Origin: Plantactinospora sp040120695 | GTDB taxonomy: Bacteria; Actinomycetota; Actinomycetes; Mycobacteriales; Micromonosporaceae | Length of the DNA stretch: 64,000 nt | Assembly (NCBI RefSeq): GCF_040120695.1 | Contig: NZ_JBEEAC010000007.1 | Location: forward strand, 124,001-188,000 | Reading direction: 5' to 3' | Shown here: positions 8,748 through 16,721 of the stretch, piece by piece | Layout: every line of letters starts with the position of its first letter | Numbering within the stretch: the stretch's first letter is position 1 | Notes under the pieces: generated by a model | Databases searched by the model: none | What the model was told of the DNA's origin: nothing | The model's input: the letters and a program-made list of their open reading frames with translations, nothing else | Translations under genes and position numbers: made by a program

Positions 8748-9173
8748 TCAGGCGATGCTGGCGCAGACGATGAGCGCGGCGCCGAAGTGGGTGGCGGCGC
8801 TGACCCGGGCGGCGGGGTGCGGCTCGTCGGCGCAGATCACCTCGCCGAGCTTGCCGGGCGTGAGCCAGTCGAGCACCAGGAAGCCGAGCGCCATGACCCC
8901 GAGGCCGATCAGTCCGAACAGGACGGTCGAGGCGAGCCCTTTGGTGAAGTCGCTGTAGCTGGTCAGGATCGCGGTGAAGACGATGGCGGCGATGCCGAGT
9001 TGGTTGGCGAGCAGCAACAGCGCCGCGTTGCCGTTGCGGCGTGCCCAGATCAGCTCGCGCAGCCGGCCCGGGGTGAGCAGGTCGACAAGCCCGAAACCCG
9101 CGGCCATCAAGGCGATGCCGACCACGCCGAACACGATGCTCTGCCAGGCTCCCACGAGCAGGTCCTCGACCAC
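8748..9173 (-). CDS. DUF350 family membrane protein
   Basis: A 141-residue integral membrane protein with four hydrophobic helices arranged as an internal duplication. Each half has a pair of helices followed by a loop with the same pattern (VDLLTPGRLRELIWAR in the first half, LDWLTPGKLGEVICAD in the second). That duplicated D-x-L-T-P-G motif is the hallmark of DUF350 (UPF0719, YjfL-like). Function is unknown; members often sit beside spermidine-synthase-like or stress genes, which is not the case here. It lies between convergent S66 peptidase and co-directional glnA2. Confidence 0.85.
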   Translation of the reverse strand: MVEDLLVGAWQSIVFGVVGIALMAAGFGLVDLLTPGRLRELIWARRNGNAALLLLANQLGIAAIVFTAILTSYSDFTKGLASTVLFGLIGLGVMALGFLVLDWLTPGKLGEVICADEPHPAARVSAATHFGAALIVCASIA

Positions 9174-9281
9174 CGTCTGTCTCCGATCGGGTGTGGGCGG
9201 CCGTACGAGGGGGCCGCGTCGTCAGGGACGATAACGCGGCCCGACAAGCGCGGCTGACCGATACCCCGGAGCAGCGCCCGG

Positions 9282-10634
9282 CTAGAGCAGACCCAGGTAG
9301 CGCTGCCGCTCGTAGGGGGTGACCTCGCGGCGGTACTGCTCCCACTCGGCGCGCTTGTTGCGCAGGAAGAAGTCGAAGACGTGCTCGCCGAGCACCTCGG
9401 CGACCAACTCCGAGCCGGCCATCACGTCGATCGCCTCGGCGAGGTTCTCCGGCAGCGACTCGTATCCCACCGCCTTGCGCTCGGCGTTGGAGAGCGCCCA
9501 GACGTCGTCCTCGGCCCCCGGCGGCAGCTCGTAGCCCTCCTCGATGCCCTTGAGCCCGGCGCCGAGCAGTACCGCGAAGGCGAGGTAGGGGTTGGTGGCC
9601 GAGTCCGGCGAGCGGATCTCCACCCGGGCCGAGTTCGGCTTGCCGTACGCGGGCACCCGAACCAGCGCGGAGCGGTTCAGGTGCCCCCAGCAGACGTACG
9701 CCGGGGACTCGGTGATCCGGTCCGGCAGCGCCTGCGGGAAGAGCCGCTTGTAGGAGTTGACCCACTGGTTGGTGACCGCGGTGTATTCGCGGGCGTGCAC
9801 CAGCAGCCCGGCGATGAAGGCGCGGCCGACCTTGGAGAGCTTCATCGGGTCGCTGGCGTCGTGGAACGCGTTCCGCTCCCCCTCGAACAGCGACAGGTGG
9901 GTGTGCATCCCGCTGCCGGGCTGGTCGGTGAAGGGCTTCGGCATGAAGCTGGCCCGTACCCCGGTGGAGAGCGCGACCTCCTTGACCATGTGCCGGAAGG
10001 TCATGATGTTGTCGGCCGTGGTGAGCGCGTCGGCGTAGCGCAGGTCGATCTCCTGCTGGCCGGGCGCGACCTCGTGGTGGCTGTACTCCACCGAGATGCC
10101 GATCCGCTCCAACGCCAGTACCGCCTGCCGGCGGAAGTCCCGGGCCACCGCGTGGGTGGTGTGCTCGAAGTAGCCGCCGTCGTCGACCGGGATCGGCAGC
10201 GAGCCGTCGTTGGGGCCGTTCTCCAGCAGGAAGAACTCGATCTCGGGGTGGGTGTAGAAGGTGAAGCCCTTCTCGGCGGCCCGGGACAGCGCCCGGCGCA
10301 GCACGTGCCGCGGGTCCGCCCAGGACGGGCTGCCGTCGGGGAGCAGGATGTCGCAGAACATCCGGGCGCTCTCGCCACTGACCCCGCCCTCGAAGGGGAA
10401 GACCTGGAAGGTGGTCGGGTCGGGCATCGCCACCATGTCCGACTCGAAGACCCGGGCGAAGCCCTCGATGGCGGAGCCGTCGAAGCCGATCCCCTCGTCG
10501 AAGGCCGCCTCCAGCTCGGCGGGGGCCACCGAGACGCTCTTCAGCGTGCCGAGCACGTCGGTGAACCACAACCGGACGAAACGAATGTCACGCTCTTCCA
10601 GCGTGCGGAGCACGAACTCCTGCTGACGGTCCAC
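9282..10634 (-). CDS. glnA2: Type I glutamine synthetase, GlnA2 class
   Basis: A 450-residue glutamine synthetase (glutamate + NH3 + ATP to glutamine). Motifs in order: FTDVLGTLKSV (beta-grasp), FDGSAIEGFARVFESDM, the metal/glutamate-binding EIEFFLLE, and the ATP-binding KPFTDQPGSGMHTH region, then NPYLAFAVLLGAGLKGI. The C-terminus reads LPENLAEAIDVM where GlnA1-type enzymes carry the adenylylated Tyr in a DLYDLPPEE-like motif. The modified Tyr is therefore missing, as expected for GlnA2, and the nearby GlnE probably acts on another GS outside the window. GTG 10634 was preferred over the upstream ATG because GAGGGGTAGC lies just before it. Candidate GlnR half-sites lie 75-90 bp upstream. Confidence 0.94.
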   Translation of the reverse strand: MDRQQEFVLRTLEERDIRFVRLWFTDVLGTLKSVSVAPAELEAAFDEGIGFDGSAIEGFARVFESDMVAMPDPTTFQVFPFEGGVSGESARMFCDILLPDGSPSWADPRHVLRRALSRAAEKGFTFYTHPEIEFFLLENGPNDGSLPIPVDDGGYFEHTTHAVARDFRRQAVLALERIGISVEYSHHEVAPGQQEIDLRYADALTTADNIMTFRHMVKEVALSTGVRASFMPKPFTDQPGSGMHTHLSLFEGERNAFHDASDPMKLSKVGRAFIAGLLVHAREYTAVTNQWVNSYKRLFPQALPDRITESPAYVCWGHLNRSALVRVPAYGKPNSARVEIRSPDSATNPYLAFAVLLGAGLKGIEEGYELPPGAEDDVWALSNAERKAVGYESLPENLAEAIDVMAGSELVAEVLGEHVFDFFLRNKRAEWEQYRREVTPYERQRYLGLL

Positions 10635-10708
10635 CGCTACCCCTCGCACACTATGTTCGGACCGGCCCAGCCGGCGCACGGCCTGACGGTCCAGTCTTCA
10701 CCGGTTCC

Positions 10709-10724
10709 GTTACGCCGACGTTAC
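10709..10724. promoter_or_regulatory. Candidate GlnR-like operator upstream of glnA2
   Basis: Two direct GTTAC half-sites are separated by six bases (GTTAC-n6-GTTAC on the plus strand), so that AC dinucleotides are spaced by nine. This matches the AC-n9-AC pattern described for actinobacterial GlnR boxes. The pair is framed by GGTTCC on the left and GGAAC on the right. It lies in the divergent glnA2/nadE intergenic region, at about -75 to -90 of the glnA2 start. Suggestive only. Confidence 0.4.
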
Positions 10725-10934
10725 GGGAACTAGATCGGAACCGATGCGTGGGCTGGCACGGCCTGCGTACTTACCGGGCGTTCGCCCCAAACATAACCCC
10801 CGGACCGGCTCCGGCGTCCACCGGGCGGTTCCCGGCGCGGCGGACCGACCGGACGGCGCCCCGCGCGCCCGAGCCGACCGGACGGCTCCCTGCGCGCCCG
10901 AGCCGAACCGGACCGGCTGCGGCAAGATGGGGAC

Positions 10935-12821
10935 ATGCCGACCTTGCGCATCGCCCTGGCCCAGGTCAACCCCACCGTCGGCGACGTCGCCGGCAACTCG
11001 GCCCTGATCCGCGCGCGGTCCCGGGAGGCTGCCGGAGCCGGCGCGCACCTCGTGGTCTTCCCGGAGATGGCGCTCACCGGGTACCCGGTCGAGGACCTGG
11101 TCTTCCGGGACTCCTTCGTCGCCGCCTCCCGGTCCACCCTCGACCGGCTCGCCGCCGACCTCGCCGCCGACGGGCTCGGCGGGCTGCCGGTGCTGGTCGG
11201 CTACCTCGACTCCGACGGCCCGGCCAGCGCCAACGCCGAGGCCACCCCGGCCCGGGGGCCGCGCAACGCCCTCGCCGTCCTGCACGACGGGCGGACCGTC
11301 GCCCGCTACTTCAAGCACCACCTGCCGAACTACGGGGTCTTCGACGAGGACCGCTACTTCGTGCCGGGCGACACCCTGACGGTGGTCCGGATCGGCGGGG
11401 TCGACGTCGCGCTGACCATCTGCGAGGACCTGTGGCAGGCCGGCGGCCCGTTCACGGTCGCCCGCCGCGCCGGGGTCGGGCTGGTCGTCACCATCAACGG
11501 TTCGCCGTACGAGCTGAACAAGGACGACGTACGCCTGCCGCTGGTCCGCCGCCGAGCCGCCGAGGCCGAGGCGACGGTCGCGTACGTCAACCTGGTCGGC
11601 GGCCAGGACGAGTTGGTCTTCGACGGCGACTCGATGATCGTCGCGTCCGACGGCACCCTGCTGGCCCGCGCCCCGCAGTTCGTCGAGCACCTGCTGCTGC
11701 ACGACCTCGACCTGCCCGCCGGCCGGGTCGACCCGTCCGGCGCCGAGCCGGCACAGCCGGTGCCGGCCGGCGCCCGGGAGGACGTGGCCGCCGCCACGGA
11801 GGACACGGCCGGCGCCCGGGAGGACGTGACCGGCGTCCCGGAGGACACGGCCGCCGCCCGGGAGGACAGAGCCGCGGCCCGGGCCGAGATGGCCGTCGTC
11901 CGGGTCCGGGTCAGCGACGGACTGCCCGCCCCGACCGGGCCCCGGGTCACCGGCGGCGTCACCCAGCCGGTCGTCGACGAGGGCGAGGTGTGGCAGGCCC
12001 TGGTGCTGGGGCTGCGCGACTACACCGACAAGAACGGCTTCCGCTCGGTGGTGCTCGGCCTCTCCGGCGGCATCGACTCGGCGCTGGTCGCCACGATCGC
12101 GGTGGACGCGCTCGGCCCGGAGCGGGTGGTCGGGGTCTCGATGCCGAGCCAGCACTCGTCGGAACACTCCCGGGACGACGCCGCCGAACTGGCCCAGCGG
12201 ACCGGGCTGGACTACCGGGTCGAGCCGATCCAGCCGATGGTCGACGGCTTCCTGGCCAACCTGTCGCTGCACGGGATGTCGGTGGAGAACCTCCAGGCCC
12301 GGGTACGCGGGGTGCTGCTGATGGCGCTGTCGAACCAGGAGGGCCACCTCGTGCTCACCACCGGCAACAAGAGCGAACTCGCGGTCGGCTACTCCACCCT
12401 CTACGGCGACTCGGTCGGCGGCTTCAATCCGCTCAAGGACGTCTGGAAGAGCCTGGTCTGGAAGCTGGCGAACTGGCGCAACGCGGAGGCGGTCCGGCGC
12501 GGCGAGACGCCGCCGATCCCGGAGAACTCGATCCGGAAGCCGCCGAGCGCCGAGCTGAGCCCCGGCCAGCTCGACACCGACACCCTGCCGGACTACTCGA
12601 TCCTGGACGCGATCCTGGTCGGCTATGTCGACGGAGACCAGGGCAGGGACGACCTGGTCGCGGCCGGGCACGACCCGGAGGTGGTGGACAAGGTGCTCCG
12701 GATGGTGGACATCGCCGAATACAAGCGGCGGCAGTCCGCACCCGGCCCGAAGATCTCCATGAAGGCGTTCGGGCGGGATCGCCGGCTGCCGATCACCAAC
12801 CGGTGGCGTGAGCGCCCCTGA
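10935..12821 (+). CDS. nadE: Glutamine-dependent NAD+ synthetase
   Basis: A 628-residue enzyme making NAD+ from nicotinic acid adenine dinucleotide, ATP and glutamine. The N-terminal nitrilase-fold glutaminase domain has the Glu-Lys-Cys triad at Glu44 (FPEMALTGYP), Lys127 (FKHHLPNYGVFDE) and Cys163 (LTICEDLW). The C-terminal synthetase domain has the PP-loop GLSGGIDS at residues 375-382 and TTGNKSELAVGYSTLYGD further on. The interdomain linker (about 279-317) is expanded by tandem AREDVAAATEDTAG-type repeats. Start ATG at 10935 opens directly into the conserved LRIALAQVNPTVGD. It is divergent from glnA2 and upstream of panB. Confidence 0.96.
   Translation: MPTLRIALAQVNPTVGDVAGNSALIRARSREAAGAGAHLVVFPEMALTGYPVEDLVFRDSFVAASRSTLDRLAADLAADGLGGLPVLVGYLDSDGPASANAEATPARGPRNALAVLHDGRTVARYFKHHLPNYGVFDEDRYFVPGDTLTVVRIGGVDVALTICEDLWQAGGPFTVARRAGVGLVVTINGSPYELNKDDVRLPLVRRRAAEAEATVAYVNLVGGQDELVFDGDSMIVASDGTLLARAPQFVEHLLLHDLDLPAGRVDPSGAEPAQPVPAGAREDVAAATEDTAGAREDVTGVPEDTAAAREDRAAARAEMAVVRVRVSDGLPAPTGPRVTGGVTQPVVDEGEVWQALVLGLRDYTDKNGFRSVVLGLSGGIDSALVATIAVDALGPERVVGVSMPSQHSSEHSRDDAAELAQRTGLDYRVEPIQPMVDGFLANLSLHGMSVENLQARVRGVLLMALSNQEGHLVLTTGNKSELAVGYSTLYGDSVGGFNPLKDVWKSLVWKLANWRNAEAVRRGETPPIPENSIRKPPSAELSPGQLDTDTLPDYSILDAILVGYVDGDQGRDDLVAAGHDPEVVDKVLRMVDIAEYKRRQSAPGPKISMKAFGRDRRLPITNRWRERP
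11770..11886 (+). repeat. Degenerate tandem repeat in the NadE linker
   Basis: About four imperfect copies of a 27-30 bp unit, gcccgggaggac followed by gtg/acg-rich spacer, encode alternating ARED and TED/PED blocks at NadE residues 279-317. The repeat is in frame and lies between the two catalytic domains, where length changes should be tolerated. Confidence 0.7.
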
Positions 12822-12948
12822 CCGGCCCGGAACCAGTCTCCCGGTGTGAGAACCTGCACTCTTCCCTGCCGTCGCCGCCCACGGCGGTGGGACGATCGGC
12901 AGTGACCCGGGGACCGCGAACGCGGCCTCGAGGCGAGAGGAGACAGCG

Positions 12949-13806
12949 ATGTCCGAACACCAGATGGCGTCCGCCCCGGCCGAGGTGGCGACGCTGTACG
13001 GCGGTCCGGCGACCCGGCGGGTACGCGCCCGCGACCTGGTAGCCGCCAAGGAGCGCGGCGAGCGGTGGCCGATGCTCACCTCGTACGACCAGTACACCGC
13101 CGCGATCTTCGACCAGGCCGGGATTCCGGTACTGCTGGTCGGCGACTCGGCGGCGAACAACGTCTTCGGCTACCCCACGACCCTGCCGGTCACCGTCGAC
13201 GATTTGCTTCCGCTGGTGCGCGCGGTGGTGGGCGCCACCAGCTACCCGCTGGTCGTCGGCGACCTCCCGTTCGGTTCGTACGAGGAGGGGCCGGCCCAGG
13301 CGCTGCGCACCGCCGTACGGTTCATGAAGGAGGGCGGCTGCCACGCGGTCAAGCTGGAGGGCGGCCGGCAGGTGGCGGAGCAGATCCGGGCGATCACCGG
13401 GGCCGGCGTGCCGGTGATGGCGCACATCGGGTTCACCCCGCAACGGGAGCACGCCATCGGCGGCTACCGGGTGCAGGGCCGGGGCGAGGCCGCCGACGAC
13501 GTGCTGGCGGACGCCCTCGCGGTCGCCGAGGCGGGAGCCTTCTCGGTCGTCCTGGAGATGGTGCCGGGCGAGGTGGCCAAGCGGGTCACGCACGAGCTGG
13601 CGATTCCCACCATCGGGATCGGGGCCGGCCCGGACACCGACGCCCAGGTGCTGGTCTGGCAGGACATGGCCGGGCTGCGGTCCGGCCGGCTGCCCCGGTT
13701 CGTGAAGCGCTACGCGGACCTGCACGGCACGCTCACCGAGGCGACCCGGCGGTTCGCCGCCGAGGTGCGGGACGGCGAGTTCCCCACCGACGAGCACACC
13801 TTCTGA
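12949..13806 (+). CDS. panB: 3-methyl-2-oxobutanoate hydroxymethyltransferase
   Basis: A 285-residue PanB, first step of pantothenate/CoA synthesis: hydroxymethyl transfer from 5,10-methylene-THF to alpha-ketoisovalerate giving ketopantoate. Conserved blocks: MLTSYDQYTAAIFDQAG, VGDSAANNVFGY (metal-binding Asp), DLPFGSYE, VKLEGG (metal-binding Glu), MAHIGFTPQ, and GIGAGPDTDAQVLVWQDM near the end. Length and order fit the TIM-barrel family exactly. ATG 12949 follows GAGAGGAGACAGCG, an excellent ribosome binding site. It is followed by a strong hairpin and a convergent F420 oxidoreductase gene. Confidence 0.97.
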   Translation: MSEHQMASAPAEVATLYGGPATRRVRARDLVAAKERGERWPMLTSYDQYTAAIFDQAGIPVLLVGDSAANNVFGYPTTLPVTVDDLLPLVRAVVGATSYPLVVGDLPFGSYEEGPAQALRTAVRFMKEGGCHAVKLEGGRQVAEQIRAITGAGVPVMAHIGFTPQREHAIGGYRVQGRGEAADDVLADALAVAEAGAFSVVLEMVPGEVAKRVTHELAIPTIGIGAGPDTDAQVLVWQDMAGLRSGRLPRFVKRYADLHGTLTEATRRFAAEVRDGEFPTDEHTF

Positions 13807-13841
13807 TCCACCCTTCCGGTCCCCGACGATCCCGACCGGTC

Positions 13842-13873
13842 GGGAGGGCCGCCGCCGTGGTGGTGGTCCTCCC
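13842..13873. terminator. Hairpin between convergent panB and F420 oxidoreductase genes
   Basis: The sequence GGGAGGGCCGCCGCC pairs with GGTGGTGGTCCTCCC (three G-U pairs tolerated), forming a long stem with a tiny loop between two converging genes. No T-tract follows, as is common in actinomycetes. Confidence 0.6.
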
Positions 13874-13905
13874 GGCGGGCCGGAGCCGGCCCCGCCGCCG
13901 CGCTC

Positions 13906-14604
13906 TCAGACGTCGGTGACCCGGATCCCGGCGTGCGCCTTGTAGCGCCGGTTGATCGCGATCAGGTTGGCGGTGAACGCCTCGATCTGGTGCGCGTTGC
14001 GCAGCCGCCCGGCGTAGACGCCGCGCATGCCGGGGATCCGCGCGGCCAGCGCGCCGACCAGCCCCACCAGCTCGCGTTCCTCGGTGCAGATCAGCACGTC
14101 GAGCTCGATCCGGTCGACCTCCGGGTCGGCCAGCAGTGGCGCGCTGACGTGGTTGAAGGCGGCGCAGACCCGGGAGTCCGGCAGCAGCGCCGCCGCCTGC
14201 TGCACGGCGCTACCCTCCTCGACCCGCAGCGGGTACGGCCCCTGCCGGTCGAAGCCGAGCGGGTTGACGCAGTCGACGACCACCTTGCCGGCCAGCGCCT
14301 CGCGCAGCCCGGCGACGGTGTCCCGGTGTCCCTCCCAGGGCACCGCGATGATGACCACGTCCGAGCGGCCCGCCACCTCGGCGTTGTCGCCGCCGGCGAT
14401 CGACGCGTCGGCCGGCATTCCGGGCAGGGTACGGAGTTCGGCCGCCATCTGCTCCGCCCGGCCCGCCGAGCGGGAGCCGACGAGCACCGGCTGCCCCGCC
14501 CGGGCCAGCCGGTAGGCCAGTCCCCGTCCCTGGTCGCCCGTGCCGCCGATGATGCCGACGGTGAGTCCGGTGACGTCCGGCAGCACGCTCGCGTCATATG
14601 CCAT
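13906..14604 (-). CDS. NADPH-dependent F420 reductase (NpdG-like)
   Basis: A 232-residue Rossmann protein that interconverts F420H2 and NADPH. The NADP-binding loop GIIGGTGDQGRGLAYRLARAG begins about residue 14 (in shorter form GGTGDQGRGLA), and VLVGSRSAGRAE just after it carries the Ser-Arg pair that selects NADP. VDCVNPLGFD and AFNHVSAPLL are typical of the family. ATG 14604 (MAYDASVLPD) was chosen; 25 more upstream codons are open but Pro-rich and unconvincing. It stands alone between a convergent panB and the histone-like gene. Presence implies the organism makes coenzyme F420. Confidence 0.88.
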   Translation of the reverse strand: MAYDASVLPDVTGLTVGIIGGTGDQGRGLAYRLARAGQPVLVGSRSAGRAEQMAAELRTLPGMPADASIAGGDNAEVAGRSDVVIIAVPWEGHRDTVAGLREALAGKVVVDCVNPLGFDRQGPYPLRVEEGSAVQQAAALLPDSRVCAAFNHVSAPLLADPEVDRIELDVLICTEERELVGLVGALAARIPGMRGVYAGRLRNAHQIEAFTANLIAINRRYKAHAGIRVTDV

Positions 14605-14681
14605 GCCGGAATCCTCGCAGACCGCCCGGCCCGTCGGCGGTGCCGGGCCGGGCGGCGTGAGGTACCCGGGGATTGCCACCG

Positions 14682-14710
14682 CACCGGAACGCCCGCCGGG
14701 CGTTCCGGTG
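14682..14710 (-). terminator. Perfect 14-bp hairpin downstream of the histone-like gene
   Basis: CACCGGAACGCCCG and CGGGCGTTCCGGTG are exact complements around one central base. The hairpin begins 6 bp past the stop codon of the minus-strand histone-like gene. Confidence 0.75.
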
Positions 14711-14715
14711 GGAAC

Positions 14716-15456
14716 TCAACCCGTCATCTTCCGCGCGGTCGCCCTAGTGGCCTTCCGCGCCGGCGCCTTCGCCGGAGCCTTCCGGGCCGCGGCCTGCCGG
14801 CCGGGCGCCTTACGGCCGGTGACCTTGCTCGCCGTCGTGCCGGTCCGCTTCGTCGCCGCGGTCGCCCGCTTTGCCGGTGCCTTCTTGGCCGTCGCCCGCT
14901 TGGCCGGTGCCTTGGTCGCGGTCGCCCGTTTGGCCGGGGCCTTCTTCGCGGTCGCCCGCTTCGCCGGCGCCTTGGTCGCGGTCGTCCGCTTGGCGGGGGC
15001 CTTCTTCGCCGCCGCGGTGGTCCGCTTCGCCCCCGCGGTGCTCTTCCGCGCCGCAGCGGTGGTCTTCTTGCCGGCCGTGGCCCGTTTCGCCGCGGTGGCG
15101 GTCTTCTTCGCCGCCGCCGCGGTGGTGCGCTTCGCGGTGCCGGCGGTCTTCTTCGCCGCCGCGGTGGTGCGCTTCGCCGTGCCGGCGCGGCCCGTCGCCG
15201 CCCGCGCGGTGGTCTTCGCGGTGGCCTTCTTCGCCGGCGCCCGCTTTGCCGCTGCCTTCTTCGCCGGCGCCTTCTTCGCCGCCGTCGCACGCTTGGCCGG
15301 GGCCTTCTTCGCGGGTGCCTGCTTGGCCACCGACGAACTGGCGGCCTTGCGGGCCGGGGTGGCCCGGCTGGCCCCCACGGTCCGGCTGCGCGCCGCGGTC
15401 TTCTTGCCGGCAGCACTTCTCGCTACCGAGCGGGTGGCCCTGGTTGCTTCGGCCAT
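14716..15456 (-). CDS. Histone H1-like Lys/Ala/Pro-rich DNA-binding protein
   Basis: A 246-residue protein made almost entirely of Ala, Lys, Arg, Thr and Pro, with many PAKK, PAKR and TAAK repeats resembling eukaryotic H1 tails and the C-terminal tails of actinobacterial HU/HupB. No folded HU or winged-helix domain is present: the N-terminus goes straight into the repeats, so it is a stand-alone basic tail. It probably binds DNA non-specifically and compacts the nucleoid. ATG 15456 follows AAGGAGG at a 7-nt distance, a near-perfect ribosome binding site suggesting strong expression. It ends in a perfect hairpin terminator. The repeats make the gene prone to length variation. Confidence 0.82.
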   Translation of the reverse strand: MAEATRATRSVARSAAGKKTAARSRTVGASRATPARKAASSSVAKQAPAKKAPAKRATAAKKAPAKKAAAKRAPAKKATAKTTARAATGRAGTAKRTTAAAKKTAGTAKRTTAAAAKKTATAAKRATAGKKTTAAARKSTAGAKRTTAAAKKAPAKRTTATKAPAKRATAKKAPAKRATATKAPAKRATAKKAPAKRATAATKRTGTTASKVTGRKAPGRQAAARKAPAKAPARKATRATARKMTG

Positions 15457-15543
15457 CTGTGTTCCTCCTTGCGGGACATGCTCTCGGGGGTCTCCTCGCG
15501 GAGCACCACGGAGTTTCTCGACGCGGGCTGTCGCCGCGCCGGT

Positions 15544-15747
15544 CTAGCGCTCCTCCCCGGCCCAGCGGGCATCCTCGGCGTCCCACGCTTCGTTGCGCTG
15601 CTGCACCTGCTGCAGCGCCTGCTCCGCGTCGGCTGTCGAGGCGTACGGACCGAGCACGTACCTCGCCGGGCAGACGTCGTCACCGGTCTCGACCCGGTGA
15701 TGACGGATGCACCAGAAGTACCGCACATCACTCCCGCTGTCGCTCAT
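15544..15747 (-). CDS. Small SPOR-like actinobacterial protein
   Basis: A 67-residue protein. The core RYFWCIRHHRVE then CPARYVLGPYASTADAEQALQQV resembles the small 'SPOR domain-containing' proteins common in actinomycetes, where the GPY..T..EA pattern forms the domain's second half. Cys in FWCIRHH and in DDVCP could form a metal or disulfide site. Start ATG 15747 was preferred; the frame is open 16 codons further. It is 87 bp upstream of the histone-like gene on the same strand. Function unknown. Confidence 0.6.
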   Translation of the reverse strand: MSDSGSDVRYFWCIRHHRVETGDDVCPARYVLGPYASTADAEQALQQVQQRNEAWDAEDARWAGEER

Positions 15748-16047
15748 GGGGTAACTGTGCACGGCAAACCGCCCAAGCGCTACCGTTTCGCGCAAAATGA
15801 CAGAGCGACTTCCACAGTAGACCCGATCGGATAACCGTCACCGGAGAAACGGCAAAGTGCCGCCGTACGGGGGAAAGGCATTCTGCGGCAAGGGATTCAC
15901 CGCCGTCAGCGGCCCCCGAAGGCGATGGCGACGTGCCGCGCGGGCGCCGGAAAGAATTTCCCCGCCGACCGGCTCCATCTCCCGCCTCATCAGGCTGACC
16001 TGGCACTTCGCGGCGCAGGATGGAGCACAATTCGCGGTGTGGGCAGC
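15748..16047. other. Intergenic region between divergent genes
   Basis: About 300 bp of lower GC content than the flanks (contains aaaatgacag, gaaagaatttcc). It should hold promoters for the SPOR-like gene (leftward) and the membrane-anchored protein gene (rightward). I see no convincing paired -35/-10 or operator palindrome and no small gene. Confidence 0.4.
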
Positions 16048-16665
16048 ATGCGACGCTTGGGTGCGACAGGACGGCTCGGCCGGGTCCTGTCAATGGTCGC
16101 GCTGGCCATTCTGGTGCTGCTCGTCGGCAGCGCCGCGCACACCATTATCCGTATCGCGACAGAGCCGTCGATCGAGGAACGGGCCCGACAGGAAGCGGTA
16201 CGCCAGGCCGCGCTGATCGGTGAGGCACTCGTGCACGGCGTCGGCGACAGCGCCGCCGAACTCGGGCAGACCGCGACCCGGAGCGGACGGGTCGAGGTAC
16301 TCAGCGTCAACGGCACCGACCGGCGTCGCTCCCCCGGCGTACGGCTGGTGTTCCGGGTGCACGTGACGATGTCCCGGCCCGCGATGGCCGGGCGGAAGCG
16401 GACCGAGGTACGGGTCTGTTTCCGTCAGGTCGTCGACCAGGAGCGGGCCGACTTCTCCCGGGTCGAGGTGCCCTGCCCGGACAGCATGCTGCCCGGGATG
16501 ACGCCGACGGCGGTACCGAGCCAGCCGGCCGGCCAGCCCGCGCCGACACCCGGCACGGAGCCGGTCGACAAGCCCAGCCAGCCGGTCGACAACCCTGGCC
16601 GCCCATTCGACGAGCCCGGCCATCCGGCCGACGAGCCCAGCCCGGCCGCCGGACCGGGCGGCTGA
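16048..16665 (+). CDS. Membrane-anchored secreted protein with Pro/Asp-rich tail
   Basis: A 205-residue protein. A basic N-terminus (MRRLGATGRLGR) is followed by one hydrophobic segment, MVALAILVLLVGSAAH, then a soluble domain of about 120 residues containing a Cys pair (VCFRQVV and EVPCPD). The last 35 residues are a repetitive tail with four copies of a P-x-D-x-P-x-x-P unit (PVDKPSQPVDNPGRP and similar). Likely type II membrane orientation with the domain outside. No family recognised. ATG 16048 was chosen; GTG 16039 nine bases earlier is an alternative and has a GGAG 11 nt upstream. Confidence 0.6.
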   Translation: MRRLGATGRLGRVLSMVALAILVLLVGSAAHTIIRIATEPSIEERARQEAVRQAALIGEALVHGVGDSAAELGQTATRSGRVEVLSVNGTDRRRSPGVRLVFRVHVTMSRPAMAGRKRTEVRVCFRQVVDQERADFSRVEVPCPDSMLPGMTPTAVPSQPAGQPAPTPGTEPVDKPSQPVDNPGRPFDEPGHPADEPSPAAGPGG

Positions 16666-16721
16666 GACCGGCACCGGGCGCGTCAGGGTCCCGTGGCCGG
16701 CCGGCGGTTATGGTCCTCGGC

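Noticed and set aside
10710..13160. Long minus-strand frame over nadE and the start of panB
   Set aside because: It spans two well-defined genes on the other strand and consists of low-complexity Gly/Arg/Val sequence.
16562..16640. Repeat-rich tail taken as a separate mobile repeat
   Set aside because: The units are codon-level Pro/Asp/Val repeats within a continuous frame, consistent with a flexible extracellular tail.
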